Positions 1 to 8,224 of a stretch of DNA of 42,199 bases are shown piece after piece. The translations under genes and the position numbers were made by a program. The notes beneath the pieces were generated by a model that was not told the DNA's origin, made no database searches, and was given only the letters and a program-made list of their open reading frames with translations. The DNA comes from CAYYYJ01 sp964476045 (GTDB lineage Archaea; Aenigmatarchaeota; Aenigmatarchaeia; QMZP01; JACQNV01). Each line of letters opens with the position of its first letter. The first letter of the stretch is position 1. Location: positions 1 through 42,199 of the forward strand of contig CAYYYJ010000006.1 in assembly GCA_964476045.1 (NCBI GenBank), in the 5' to 3' direction.

Positions 1-1
1 A

Positions 2-170
2 TGGGGTCTGAGGGAATCGAACCCCCATCCGTAGGTTTCTTCATGTCAACGATTCTTTGAGAATCTCAAAAAACCTCATCGCTCCATTTTCTTTGGATAC
101 TGTACCCTTTCTTTTTCTAAAAGAAAGGGTAGAATTGGAGCCTACTATCCTGCCACTAGACTAAGACCCC
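2..170 (-). tRNA. tRNA-Trp (CCA) with one intron
   Basis: The minus strand folds into a full cloverleaf. The acceptor stem is GGGGTCT/AGACCCC, the D arm is GTCT/GGAT, the anticodon stem is GTAGG/CCTAC around loop CTCCAA+A with anticodon CCA at 138-136, and the T arm is GGGGG/CCCTC with loop TTCGATT. The discriminator is A at position 2 and CCA is not encoded. The anticodon stem only closes if about 98 nt (37-134) are removed after position 37, the canonical archaeal intron site. Intron-containing tRNA-Trp is common in archaea. A TATA-like stretch (about 190-199) lies 20-29 nt upstream, so the gene probably has its own promoter. Confidence 0.93.
37..134 (-). other. tRNA-Trp intron, position 37/38
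   Basis: About 98 nt separate the two halves of the Trp anticodon arm; boundaries follow the canonical 37/38 rule and could shift by a nucleotide or two. The intron contains an 11-bp perfect hairpin (ACCCTTTCTTT with AAAGAAAGGGT, 109-135 region) and a second one (GATTCT ttg AGAATC, 50-64). Many archaeal tRNA-Trp introns hold a C/D-box guide RNA. A C-like box (GCGATGA) is present, but convincing D boxes are not, so that role is not claimed. Confidence 0.8.
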
Positions 171-248
171 TATACTACTAGAAGTTTGTTATATTACCTA
201 TAATAACTTCAGAGCCCCAGCCGAGAATCGAACTCGGGACCTTTGCCT

Positions 249-285
249 GATCAGTTTTGCTTAAGCTTTTTTCTAAAAAGCTTAT
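249..285 (-). other. tRNA-Thr intron 2, canonical position 37/38
   Basis: These 37 nt lie between A37 (286) and A38 (248) of tRNA-Thr. They contain a strong A/T-rich hairpin (AAGCTTTTT with AAAAAGCTT). The exact ends are inferred from the canonical splice position. Confidence 0.8.
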
Positions 286-294
286 TACCAAGGC

Positions 295-320
295 TTAGCG
301 GATGATATGACTTCTCACCT
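295..320 (-). other. tRNA-Thr intron 1, non-canonical (anticodon stem)
   Basis: These 26 nt interrupt the 5' strand of the anticodon stem between positions 28 and 29. Their removal restores a five-pair stem TTGCC/GGCAA. The start of the intron (AGGT) can pair with the start of the next exon (GCCT), as expected for the central helix of a bulge-helix-bulge motif, though the best-paired splice product and an ideal BHB differ by about one nucleotide. The cut sites are therefore approximate. Confidence 0.7.
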
Positions 321-372
321 AACGCTCTACCGGCTGAGCCACTGGAGCTTATCTTCAGATATTGCTGTCTAA

Positions 373-383
373 GTTTTTATAGA
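373..383 (-). promoter_or_regulatory. TATA element for tRNA-Thr
   Basis: Read on the minus strand this is TCTATAAAAAC, centred about 30 nt before the first base of tRNA-Thr, the usual place for an archaeal TATA box. The match is to position and composition only. Confidence 0.5.
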
Positions 384-550
384 TGATGATAGACGATTCC
401 AACGCAGATAACCCAACCTCTAAAGAAAAATCTTAGAAGTGTTATATAAGCATCGAAAATATTCTTTTCGAATGTGGTTTAAGCTTTTTATTAGATTTTT
501 GCTCTGTTGGCAAGAGATCAAGGATTTAAGGCGGGAGAATAACTAATTTC

Positions 551-724
551 ATGGCAAAGCCAATAGAACCGACACCTGAATTGACAGGGGAAGATGCAAG
601 AAGATTTTTGGAAGAAATGGTTAGAAGACAGACTTCATCCCCAACAAAAAGGGAGATTGAGTTGGCCAAGAAGAGAGACAAGGTTTTCAAGCAAGTTGTC
701 CGGGGTTCTGGGGTCTCTTTCTAA
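551..724 (+). CDS. Small antitoxin-like protein (57 aa)
   Basis: A 57-codon ORF starting ATG at 551; an in-frame stop at 527-529 rules out a longer form. It begins MAKPIEPTPELTGEDARRF and ends in a basic helical part with IELAKKRDKV. The 'PTP.LTGEDA..FLEEM' opening resembles small archaeal antitoxin-like proteins that begin with a PTP-L-G-x-DA motif; this is recalled family resemblance, not a search result. A TATA-like TTTAAGCTTTTTA lies near 478-490. It converges on the GNAT pseudogene and overlaps its end by 4 nt. Most known antitoxins are upstream of and co-directional with their toxin, so a functional link with the GNAT remnant is only possible. Confidence 0.6.
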   Translation: MAKPIEPTPELTGEDARRFLEEMVRRQTSSPTKREIELAKKRDKVFKQVVRGSGVSF

Positions 725-1243
725 GATTTTTCTATTAGGTCAAAATAAATAGGTAAGTTTTCCTTATCGTCCCTCAGAATGTTGAAGCCAAGCTTTTTGT
801 AAAAATCGGCAGCCGTTTTCTTTGAGTCCAGAACAATGAACCTACAACCCACATCTTTGCCAATTTCTGTGCCTAAAGCCATACAGAATTCTGTGATTAT
901 AGTGCCTATACCTCTATTTACAAACCTCCCATCAACACACAACCTTCCTATTTTCAATGCTGACAACTCTTGTATAGAATACCTTTGTCAATAAAAATTT
1001 TTCCAGATCTGTCTCCCTGATCCTCAAAGAATCAGACAATAAAGTAGTGTAGGCAACAATATCCTCTGTTTTTGTGTAGAACCAAATATAAGTTGTTGAA
1101 ATCAAAAGCTCTTGGTTTTTCATCGCGCCTTCAACAAGAAAATCTTTCAATTCCTTATTCGAAGTCTGAAAAGAAATCAACAATTCTTTATGTCCCGGCT
1201 CTAGTTTTTCTATCCTAAGTTCATCTGCGTTTATTTTTTCCAT
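721..1243 (-). pseudogene. GNAT N-acetyltransferase, frameshifted
   Basis: The N-terminal half starts MEKINADELRIEKLEPG at 1243 (ATG) and reads to about 985. The C-terminal half, with the acetyl-CoA loop region RFVNRGIGTI (the R/Q-x-x-G-x-G/A type signature) and the family ending DFYKKLGF, continues in another frame to 721. The two parts together give one normal GNAT of about 165-170 residues, like GNAT enzymes of toxin-antitoxin systems. The frame changes in an A/T-rich run between about 970 and 1000, where the downstream frame carries a TGA just before the junction. The start lies 2 nt after the stop of the pilus platform gene. A sequencing or assembly error in a homopolymer could mimic this break. 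Confidence 0.8.
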
Positions 1244-1245
1244 AA

Positions 1246-3324
1246 CTAAGACCCAGTAAACGACTGCAGCGCGTTCCCTATAAGCCCCACAAACATCGTA
1301 CTCGAAATCAGCGCAACTAGGATATACATAACAAGCCCTATTATCAGCATCTTTCCTGCGAGCATCCATTGTGTTGTTTTATTTTCACCGTGGGAGATTT
1401 TTGTCAAGAATATTGCGAGAATTACTATTACCTCTATGAGATATACTCCCACAATCAATTGGAAAACAGCAGGCGGCATTGCCTTGTCTACATCACCGAA
1501 CAGGTTTGTGCTCACACCGCCGAGAGGGCCTCCTGCAAGTCCTGAAGATGCAAGTTTTTGGCCTAACGTTGTAAGAACCTGGATTATTATCTGGGACATC
1601 GAAACTATCAATCCTGTAATTATAGGCGTGAGCATGTAAGCCTGGAATTTCATAGAGCTTGTTGTTTCAGAAAGGATCTCTTTAATGTATTCCTGCGTCT
1701 CTCTCACATTTTTCATGTATTTAGAGATCGTCATCATCGACTGTGATGTATAGCCTACGCCTTTTTTGGATGTGTCAATAACTGCGTAAACAATATTTCT
1801 AATAAGCTTGCTTGGGTACTGGCGGATTGCTCCATATGTCTTGTGGAAAAACGCATCTTCCAATGTCATCCCGCCTTCTTTCATGTTTCGAACAGCTGTC
1901 CTGTAAAGCCCGCAGATCTCTTTATCTTTGATGTCAGGGATTGCTTTTTCCAGAGCGATTTCCACAGGTATGCCAGAGCCAATCCTATTTCCTAAACTAA
2001 ATAAAGCTAGTTCAAGTTGCCCTTCTGTCGCTTCTATCTCAGCTTGTTTTTTAACTGACTGGAAATTGGTTAGGATAAAATAGATTGCAAGAGAGGTCCC
2101 TATAGCCGCGATCACGAGCAGAGACATGAACAAAGCTTCTATAGGGAAAGAAACCTTTCCGCCTGATATAGATCCCTCCGGAGGAAGCAAAAATTCAGGG
2201 GACTGCGCGAAATAAAAAATCGCAGGCAGCATTATAAGGAGCCCTATGATTAGTGCCAATGGCAAAGCAGGGAAAGCGATTCCTCGGCCGTTCTTTCCGC
2301 CGATCAAAAAAGTCCCTTTCGGCGGAATTCCAGGGGCATTCGATATATCTATTTCAGAAATTGTGACAGGCCTCTTCTTCAGCGTGCTGTTGATAAACCA
2401 CATTATGAATAATGGAAGTGCGACATTGTAACCAATAATAAAATAATGCGGTTTCAAAACATCTCCCATAAAGACAGCTGCCATGGGGGCCATGATTGTT
2501 CCGAGGACAGGGAGGATTATCCCCATCATGTGGATAACCATCACAGGAAGCCTGAGGTCTTGTGTATAAGTCTTCATTCTAGTTTTTGTTCCATCCAAAA
2601 TAACTTCCAAAGCTTGGTCAAGGGTTGCATCTGCGCGGTCTGAGGTTTGATACTGGCAATCTCTTATAAGCCTCATTGATTCTGAAAATTCTTCGTTCTC
2701 CGGTTTCCATTTTACAATATAGTCTGAGAGCGCCTCTTCAGCTGAGTTGTATTTTCTCATCAAAATATCCCAGACAAGCCTCCTCATATCCCATGCAAGC
2801 TCGCCGGAGATATTTGCTGCAGCGAATTTGAGAGACCGCTCAAGATTCCGTGACATCCTCATCGAAACGACCATGTAAAGGATTGCAAGCACAACTTGCG
2901 ATGACGCTCTTATCCTCATGACTTTGACCTGATTCTCAGGATATTTTATCAGATAATATCCGAATCCAACACCAGCTAATATGACAACCAGAGGCGTTGT
3001 AAACGACCCTGTCAGGACCATCGCAGCCAGGCCTAGGACCAAAAACAAAATAAGTGTGACAAAAAAAGATGAGTACACCCCTGTAGGGGTTATCTTAAGC
3101 CCTGTAAAATTGATTGCTGCCTGTAGTTTTTTCCCAGAGTCTCGAGACGGTTTTACTTTAACAACGCTGGAAGAAAAATTAGCATATCTTTCGTAAAAAC
3201 CAAGCTTCTTCAATTCCTTCTCCCGGAAGATTTTGTATTCCCTCGAAGTAACTTTCTTCTCGATTAAGATGTACCTTCTCTCCTCTTCTGACATCTCTCT
3301 TTTCTTCTTGCGGAATAGCGACAT
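1246..3324 (-). CDS. TadC/FlaJ-like pilus platform membrane protein (T2SS F family)
   Basis: This 692-residue multi-pass protein is probably the inner-membrane platform on which the secretion ATPase acts in an archaeal type IV pilus or archaellum-like machine. After a charged N-terminal tail (1-60) there are hydrophobic segments near 86-125, 260-312, 352-372, 395-418, 560-585, 625-650 and 665-690. Two cytoplasmic T2SF-type helical domains can be placed near 140-250 and 430-550, the second with LFSLGNRIGSGIPVEIALEKA and GGMTLEDAF. Such duplicated F domains are typical of archaeal FlaJ/TadC-like proteins. The ATPase gene lies upstream on the same strand with the 3444 gene between. The ATG at 3324 opens a typical basic tail. 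Confidence 0.85.
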   Translation of the reverse strand: MSLFRKKKREMSEEERRYILIEKKVTSREYKIFREKELKKLGFYERYANFSSSVVKVKPSRDSGKKLQAAINFTGLKITPTGVYSSFFVTLILFLVLGLAAMVLTGSFTTPLVVILAGVGFGYYLIKYPENQVKVMRIRASSQVVLAILYMVVSMRMSRNLERSLKFAAANISGELAWDMRRLVWDILMRKYNSAEEALSDYIVKWKPENEEFSESMRLIRDCQYQTSDRADATLDQALEVILDGTKTRMKTYTQDLRLPVMVIHMMGIILPVLGTIMAPMAAVFMGDVLKPHYFIIGYNVALPLFIMWFINSTLKKRPVTISEIDISNAPGIPPKGTFLIGGKNGRGIAFPALPLALIIGLLIMLPAIFYFAQSPEFLLPPEGSISGGKVSFPIEALFMSLLVIAAIGTSLAIYFILTNFQSVKKQAEIEATEGQLELALFSLGNRIGSGIPVEIALEKAIPDIKDKEICGLYRTAVRNMKEGGMTLEDAFFHKTYGAIRQYPSKLIRNIVYAVIDTSKKGVGYTSQSMMTISKYMKNVRETQEYIKEILSETTSSMKFQAYMLTPIITGLIVSMSQIIIQVLTTLGQKLASSGLAGGPLGGVSTNLFGDVDKAMPPAVFQLIVGVYLIEVIVILAIFLTKISHGENKTTQWMLAGKMLIIGLVMYILVALISSTMFVGLIGNALQSFTGS

Positions 3325-3443
3325 AATTAGTTCTTTGGTTTATTTTTCGTGAAGGACTCTTATTAAGGAAAGAAAAGTGCAGTAAAAAGAAACTTGGTTT
3401 ACCGATTAGATAATTTATATAGATAAAAGGAACAAGTGTAGAA

Positions 3444-4103
3444 TCAACAGCTTATAGAAGTCCCAGAATCCTCAGAGCATACGATCTTGTTGGTGTCGAG
3501 TTTGTAAAACCTGATTTTCGGATTATCGACCCGTGCTTTACAGCAGAGGTTGTTTGCGGCACTGGTTACAACTTCATTGAATTGTTTCTTTAATGCGTCG
3601 TGTTCTGTTGTCAGGGAAGAAAGCGTCCTGTTCAGGTCTGAATTGGATGTCAATAAAGCTGACATTTTTAGATTCAATGTTGTTTTGTCTGTTTGGCATG
3701 CTTGTTCAGCAGCGGAATTGTTTGTTACCAGTTTCAAATAATCTGCTTTACAGTTTGTAAAGTCCTTGTTGCAGTTCTGGAATTGGTTAGAAGCTTCTGC
3801 TGTTGCTGTATAACAGGATGTCAGGTTTGAACTGAATAAGCCCAAGTCTAATTTTAGTTTGTCTAATTGGTTCTGGACATCATTTATGCTGGATGAGGAG
3901 GAAGCTGCTAGTTTGCCGCTTGAAGGGACTGTTGCAAGATCAGATGCCTCCTTCTTGCTTAGTAGGTAGCCTGATGAACCCTCGGATTTATCAGACTTGT
4001 TCGAAGCTATGGATGCAACTGCAACGACAAATATAAGGAGAACTACAACATAAAGTGCTATCCTGCCTTTGCCCAAACCATTTCCGCCAAAGCTGTATGT
4101 CAT
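3444..4103 (-). CDS. Membrane-anchored coiled-coil protein in the pilus region
   Basis: This 219-residue protein has one N-terminal hydrophobic segment (about 16-34, RIALYVVVLLIFVVAVASIA). A Ser/Lys-rich linker follows, then a long low-complexity helical region (70-185) rich in Asn, Thr and Leu with heptad-like spacing, and a short C-terminal part with Cys-Cys, Cys and a final Cys. It is probably anchored in the membrane with the coiled coil and cysteines outside. It lies between the ATPase and platform genes, so a role as a pilus accessory or minor structural subunit is reasonable. I recognise no family. A TATA-like ATTTAAATA lies in the gap upstream (about 4146-4155). Confidence 0.7.
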   Translation of the reverse strand: MTYSFGGNGLGKGRIALYVVVLLIFVVAVASIASNKSDKSEGSSGYLLSKKEASDLATVPSSGKLAASSSSSINDVQNQLDKLKLDLGLFSSNLTSCYTATAEASNQFQNCNKDFTNCKADYLKLVTNNSAAEQACQTDKTTLNLKMSALLTSNSDLNRTLSSLTTEHDALKKQFNEVVTSAANNLCCKARVDNPKIRFYKLDTNKIVCSEDSGTSISC

Positions 4104-4182
4104 AAGTAACTATTAACTAAGAAGTATTTATTTATTGGTGTTAACTTATTTAAATTCGCATTGATTTTTCATATCCCATTGA

Positions 4183-7100
4183 CTATCCCTTTACCTCTTT
4201 CTTATACCAATTTAGCCATTTCGAATAAACCAGTTCGTGGTCCAACTCGCCAGCCTCTTCCTTGACTTCTTGCATTATCATATGGAACTGGGAATTTGCT
4301 TTTATAATCCAGTCTGCTTCCAAGTGGTCTGGATTTCTCGGATCTTTGTCTATTTTGGATGAAGTCTCAACCATGGTCTTAATCATCTTGGCCCTCATAT
4401 TGATGTTTGCCCAGACATTTTTCCATTCCCCTTTGAAGTCTTTCACGCTATTCATTATTCTGTTGAGAACTTCTGATTCCCCGTTAATCAAAGTGTCTGT
4501 TGGTTTCAGTGCGTCCTCTTTCACAGAGTAAGTCATCAAATCCACAAAGCCGCCTTCTTTCATAGGATCATCTGTCCATTTCTTCCTAACCTCTGTGATT
4601 GCCACAACTTTCCTCTCAGACGCCATGCCGCTTGCAAGCCTTTGTTTTCTACAGATCACAACAATATCAGTGGCTTTGAAACTTGTTGGCGGCACCCCAA
4701 GATCGTGGACAACTCTGTCATACACTCCATATGGGCTCTCTCCATGGATTGTTCCTGCTACAACATTGGATAGCGCACCAATTCTCATAGCCTCCCACAA
4801 GACTTTTGCTTCGAGAGACCGGATCTCACCTACAACTAAAGCAGATTCACCTAATCTGAGGGCAGTCCTAAGAGCAATATCTGCGGGTATCTCTGTTTCA
4901 ACTGTTGTGATCACAGATCTCGATTTCATTGATTCGATGTTATACCCGAGGTCGCGCATTTGTTTAGTCGGGAGTTCAAGAGTGTTATGGGCCATTATGT
5001 TGTTGCAAATGAAGTTTTCATATCCAGGGACTGAAAAGTCATATACATATTCCTCTTTTCTATAAGGGGTTACAGATTTAATCCTGTCCCAAAAAATATC
5101 TGAATAAGCAAGGTTGCGCAGTTTTTGTTTCAGGGCAGCCTCTGTTTCCGGAATCTCTTCTATCATTGTTTTCAATTTTTCCCTTCCTATGTTATTAGCC
5201 CTTTTCAAATAGTCGGATTTGTTAAAACCTTTGACAGCTTTGGATAATCTGAATTTGATCTCAGGCGATAATGGAATTACGTCTGTTGAGTCATGGGTGG
5301 ATTTTTTAGAACATAGGATGGCAAGCCTCTCGTTTTTATACTCTTGGAGGAACCCGATGTTTTCTTTGTATAATTTTAAGGATTTGAGGGCGCTTATGTT
5401 ACCGGGCCTTGTTTTGTCGCTTTCCCTAAAGCTGTTTATCCTGAATATGACCCCGAAACCAAGCAGCAGGGTTTGTATATCTTTCAACAGTTGTTCAGAA
5501 CAGAGGGATATTTTAACCTCCCTGTCCGAAGCGCAGCCATCACCGCTGAATAGCCCTTTTAATACATGGGCTATCTGGGTTTTGGAGAGCCTGAATACCC
5601 AAGGAGGGATCTGTTTTGTGTAGGCGTTGCCTTTTAGCCCGAGCACATCAGATAAAATTTGTTTAAGGACAGACGAATTTAACACCAGGGAGAATTTGTC
5701 ACTGTGGGTTTTGGTTTCAAGCCCAAACCTGGCTGCAATTGTTTTTACCAGGGCTTTTTCTTCCTGCGCGCCGACAGAAATTATTGTCGAGCATTTATCA
5801 TAACATCCGTCTGCAAGCCACAAGCCTATGAACTTAAGAAGGTCTGCATCCAGCTTGATTGCGGCAGGCATTGGATTTGACCAGGTGCCGCCTTTGAGAT
5901 TCATAGAGTCCGTGTTAAGGCCTTCAATGCTGAGTTTTCTGAAAACCTTGACTGGAATTATGCCTTTTCTTAGCCAATTGTATATGGCCCCTTTACTGTA
6001 GCCGGATTTTTTGCCCTCTTCCTTTATTTTTGCTTTGTATTTGATGAGGCGGTCCCCAAAACCAGTAATAAACAGGTTTTCCAATTTGTCAAGGTGGTTT
6101 AACAGGTTAATTGATTCAGTTGGGTTTTCATTAAAAGGCAAAATTCTTGGGGTTGTTATGAAGTCGCCAAGCTTGAGGTTTTTCGCCTTCACTGAAGACA
6201 GGTTTCCTTCGGCATCCAAGCCAAACAGCGAATGGTCTTCTGTCACCTTTATTTTTCTCCCAGTGGCTGTCTCGACTTCAAACATCTGTTTGTTGACTTT
6301 ATGGCGGATAAACCTGCTGACTGGGGCGAGGGCGACCTTACCTTCCTTGTCCATTGCAAACACCTTCACATTTTTGGGATTGGAATCCAGGATGTCCCTT
6401 CCAAACTCGTTTGTCCTTCCATACTTTTCTATCATAGTGTCTATAAGGCCGCCTACAGTGTTTGTTTTAAACTCCCCATCATTCTGGTAGACTATATCTG
6501 TATCCCCTGCAACGCTGTCCTCCAATGTTATAACCCTTACTTTTGGCAAAATCTCTAGCATCAGAGCGCTCAATAAAGAAGTTTTTCCAGAAGACCGGCC
6601 TCCTGCTATAAGGGTCGAAGCTGCATTATCAAAAAGGAAGGAGAGCAAACCAGCTGCCAACGGGTCGAGCATCCTTATTTTTTTAGTTGATTTGTCTTCT
6701 TGCACGAAAAGTGGAAGTGTCCAAGTCTTGTCTCTGTGCCTTCTAATTGCAAAGCTCAGGCCTTCAGGGGATAGTGTACGCGTAATCACTGCAAACCTTG
6801 CGCGCGCATCTGGCAGAGTCATCTCTGTGTCCAGTACAGGGTTAGATTCGTCCAAGGGTCGGCCAGAATAGGACCGCAGTCTTGTTGCCCATCCTTCTGC
6901 ATCCTCTCGCGTCGGGATGAGGTTTGTCCTGCACTCCTGAGCTGAGTCGTGGAGAAGGAGTATTGGAAGCCTGTCCACAGGGCCGTTTATGTATATGTCC
7001 TGGATTCTGGGATCTTTCAGAAGGACTTCTAAAATACCTAAACCAGCTGTGTATCTTGTTAGTATTGTTGCAAGCTTTTGCAGCTCATTTGTAGTCAGGC

Positions 7101-8043
7101 TGACTTTCTGGGAATCTGCTATGCTTCTGATAAGGTCTTCGCTGATGTTGTAAGTGAATTTCCTTTCCTCTGTCCTTACGAACTCGACTGCCTTTGGCCT
7201 TTCTGTCAGCATCCTTCTTCTGGCAGAGTCAAGAATCAGATAATGTTTTTCTGGAAGCTTGAATTCTGGCGGTGTAACATGATAAAGATACTGGGCTTCT
7301 CCTGGGATTTTGAAGATTTCGACTTCAGCTGCGCCTTCAGGGTTGTCCTCAGTCTTCCCTATTGTGTACCTTTCTATGCTTATTCCGTTTTCAGGCGGAG
7401 CGATCATGAAACGCGTGTACATGAAATTGGGCCTTGTAGACGGGAGGAAGATCTGCCTGTATAGGGATCGATCTCCTATGTGATAGCCTGCGAGATCAGA
7501 GAGCTCTTTTACTTTTTTTATGAGCTCTGTTTTTTCAAATTTCTCTTTTATCACGTCAAGAGTCCTCTCGATATAGAAAGTTTTATAACAAGCCTGCAGT
7601 CTCTGAGGCACTGTTTTAGCGCTTACAGAAGCTCTCCTAACCTCCCTTATTGTTTCGACGTAAGCGCCTATAGGATCTCTGTTTATCAGATCAACTATCG
7701 ATCTTAATTTAGAAATCCACTCAGGATAAAAACTCTCGCAGAGTTTTATGGTCTCTTTTTCTTTTATTGTTTTAGGTTTTCCTATCTCGAAGATGAGCCT
7801 GCTTTTTACTATTTCTCCAATAAGGCTTGCTACTTCCACGAGTAACCGCGTCTGCTCAGGCCCGTATTCGTATTCCCTGTCCTTTGCAAGGACAATAGAA
7901 CTAACTTCTTTTACTTCAAGGACCGATTTGATAACGTAAGACATGCACTCTTCGTAGTCTTCGATAGAAGGCCCGTATGGTTTCCCCCATAATGTGAGCC
8001 TTAAAGTTCCTCTGTCCGCATTATATTCGTAATCTTGAGCCAT
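4183..8043 (-). CDS. Type II/IV secretion ATPase (FlaI/TadA/GspE family) with intein
   Basis: This 1286-residue precursor should give a 775-residue hexameric ATPase after splicing. Residues 1-300 form a large lineage-type N-terminal region. Residues 320-440 match the secretion-ATPase N2 domain (LLKDPRIQDIYING and FAIRRHRDKTWTL). The Walker A loop GGRSSGKTS is at 481-489. The sequence VITLED at 504-509 is cut by the intein and resumes as TLELPTKQMRD at 1021. The C-terminal extein has the Walker B/His-box region (ESALVVGEIRSLEA and AGTIHGESPYGV). It probably powers pilus assembly with the platform protein encoded downstream. ATG at 8043; a divergent coiled-coil operon starts 180 bp away. Confidence 0.93.
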   Translation of the reverse strand: MAQDYEYNADRGTLRLTLWGKPYGPSIEDYEECMSYVIKSVLEVKEVSSIVLAKDREYEYGPEQTRLLVEVASLIGEIVKSRLIFEIGKPKTIKEKETIKLCESFYPEWISKLRSIVDLINRDPIGAYVETIREVRRASVSAKTVPQRLQACYKTFYIERTLDVIKEKFEKTELIKKVKELSDLAGYHIGDRSLYRQIFLPSTRPNFMYTRFMIAPPENGISIERYTIGKTEDNPEGAAEVEIFKIPGEAQYLYHVTPPEFKLPEKHYLILDSARRRMLTERPKAVEFVRTEERKFTYNISEDLIRSIADSQKVSLTTNELQKLATILTRYTAGLGILEVLLKDPRIQDIYINGPVDRLPILLLHDSAQECRTNLIPTREDAEGWATRLRSYSGRPLDESNPVLDTEMTLPDARARFAVITRTLSPEGLSFAIRRHRDKTWTLPLFVQEDKSTKKIRMLDPLAAGLLSFLFDNAASTLIAGGRSSGKTSLLSALMLEILPKVRVITLEDSVAGDTDIVYQNDGEFKTNTVGGLIDTMIEKYGRTNEFGRDILDSNPKNVKVFAMDKEGKVALAPVSRFIRHKVNKQMFEVETATGRKIKVTEDHSLFGLDAEGNLSSVKAKNLKLGDFITTPRILPFNENPTESINLLNHLDKLENLFITGFGDRLIKYKAKIKEEGKKSGYSKGAIYNWLRKGIIPVKVFRKLSIEGLNTDSMNLKGGTWSNPMPAAIKLDADLLKFIGLWLADGCYDKCSTIISVGAQEEKALVKTIAARFGLETKTHSDKFSLVLNSSVLKQILSDVLGLKGNAYTKQIPPWVFRLSKTQIAHVLKGLFSGDGCASDREVKISLCSEQLLKDIQTLLLGFGVIFRINSFRESDKTRPGNISALKSLKLYKENIGFLQEYKNERLAILCSKKSTHDSTDVIPLSPEIKFRLSKAVKGFNKSDYLKRANNIGREKLKTMIEEIPETEAALKQKLRNLAYSDIFWDRIKSVTPYRKEEYVYDFSVPGYENFICNNIMAHNTLELPTKQMRDLGYNIESMKSRSVITTVETEIPADIALRTALRLGESALVVGEIRSLEAKVLWEAMRIGALSNVVAGTIHGESPYGVYDRVVHDLGVPPTSFKATDIVVICRKQRLASGMASERKVVAITEVRKKWTDDPMKEGGFVDLMTYSVKEDALKPTDTLINGESEVLNRIMNSVKDFKGEWKNVWANINMRAKMIKTMVETSSKIDKDPRNPDHLEADWIIKANSQFHMIMQEVKEEAGELDHELVYSKWLNWYKKEVKG
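4984..6516 (-). mobile_element. Intein with LAGLIDADG homing endonuclease
   Basis: Residues 510-1020 of the ATPase precursor (511 aa) form an in-frame intein between VITLED and TLELP. Residue 1 is Ser, block B is TEDHS (601-605), the C-terminal end is VYDFSVPGYENF...MAHN, and the +1 residue is Thr. The two dodecapeptide motifs of a DOD/LAGLIDADG endonuclease are GLWLADGCY (740-748) and LFSGDGCAS (831-839), both with their acidic residue. A helix-turn-helix-like stretch (680-700, GYSKGAIYNWLRKG) lies between the splicing and endonuclease parts. All key splicing residues are present (Ser1, TxxH, His-Asn, Thr+1), so it should be active. The insertion site is a conserved nucleotide-binding motif, as is usual for inteins. 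Confidence 0.93.
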
Positions 8044-8224
8044 ATTGAGAAATCGTTCCTATACTTAGTATGAATTGGCTTAGGACTCCTATAAACGTTG
8101 TAGAGAAATAGCATTTCTTCTATGACCTTCCTTTTGGAATTCTCTTATATAGTTCTGACCTAAAGGCAATCCAATTTTTACCTTATTAAGCAAAAACAAT
8201 CAATATATAAGAAAAGGAGCAAGT
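8044..8224. promoter_or_regulatory. Divergent promoter region between ATPase and coiled-coil genes
   Basis: These 181 bp separate the minus-strand ATPase gene from the plus-strand coiled-coil genes. On the plus strand an AATATATAAG TATA-like element (8201-8210) is followed by AAAAGGAG, a good Shine-Dalgarno match just before the ATG at 8225. TATA-like AT-rich stretches for the minus strand are less clear. Confidence 0.45.

Larger units (their letters stand above)
213..348 (-). tRNA. tRNA-Thr (GGU) with two introns
   Basis: Acceptor GCTCCAG pairs with CTGGGGC, the D arm is GCTC/GAGC, and the T arm CCGAG/CTCGG has loop TTCGATT. As written, no anticodon arm follows the D arm. Removing 26 nt (295-320) joins TT to GCC, giving stem TTGCC that pairs perfectly with GGCAA (247-243). 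The loop then becomes TTGGTAA with anticodon GGT at 289-287. A second insert of 37 nt (249-285) sits at the canonical 37/38 site. The discriminator is U73 (position 213), typical of archaeal tRNA-Thr and supporting the identity. The mature molecule is a normal cloverleaf. A TATA-like element lies near 373-383. Confidence 0.88.

Noticed and set aside
37..134. C/D-box guide RNA inside the tRNA-Trp intron
   Set aside because: Only a C-like GCGATGA is visible. D and D' boxes (CUGA) are not convincing, so it is not reported as a feature.
4005..4065. Class III (pilin-type) signal peptide in the coiled-coil protein at 3444-4103
   Set aside because: A Lys-Gly before a hydrophobic helix is present, but the residues after it do not fit the usual cleavage context. 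It is treated as an ordinary membrane anchor.
6011..6490. Long plus-strand open frames opposite the intein and secretion ATPase
   Set aside because: They are antisense shadows of a strongly supported gene, without promoter, ribosome site or recognisable protein sequence.
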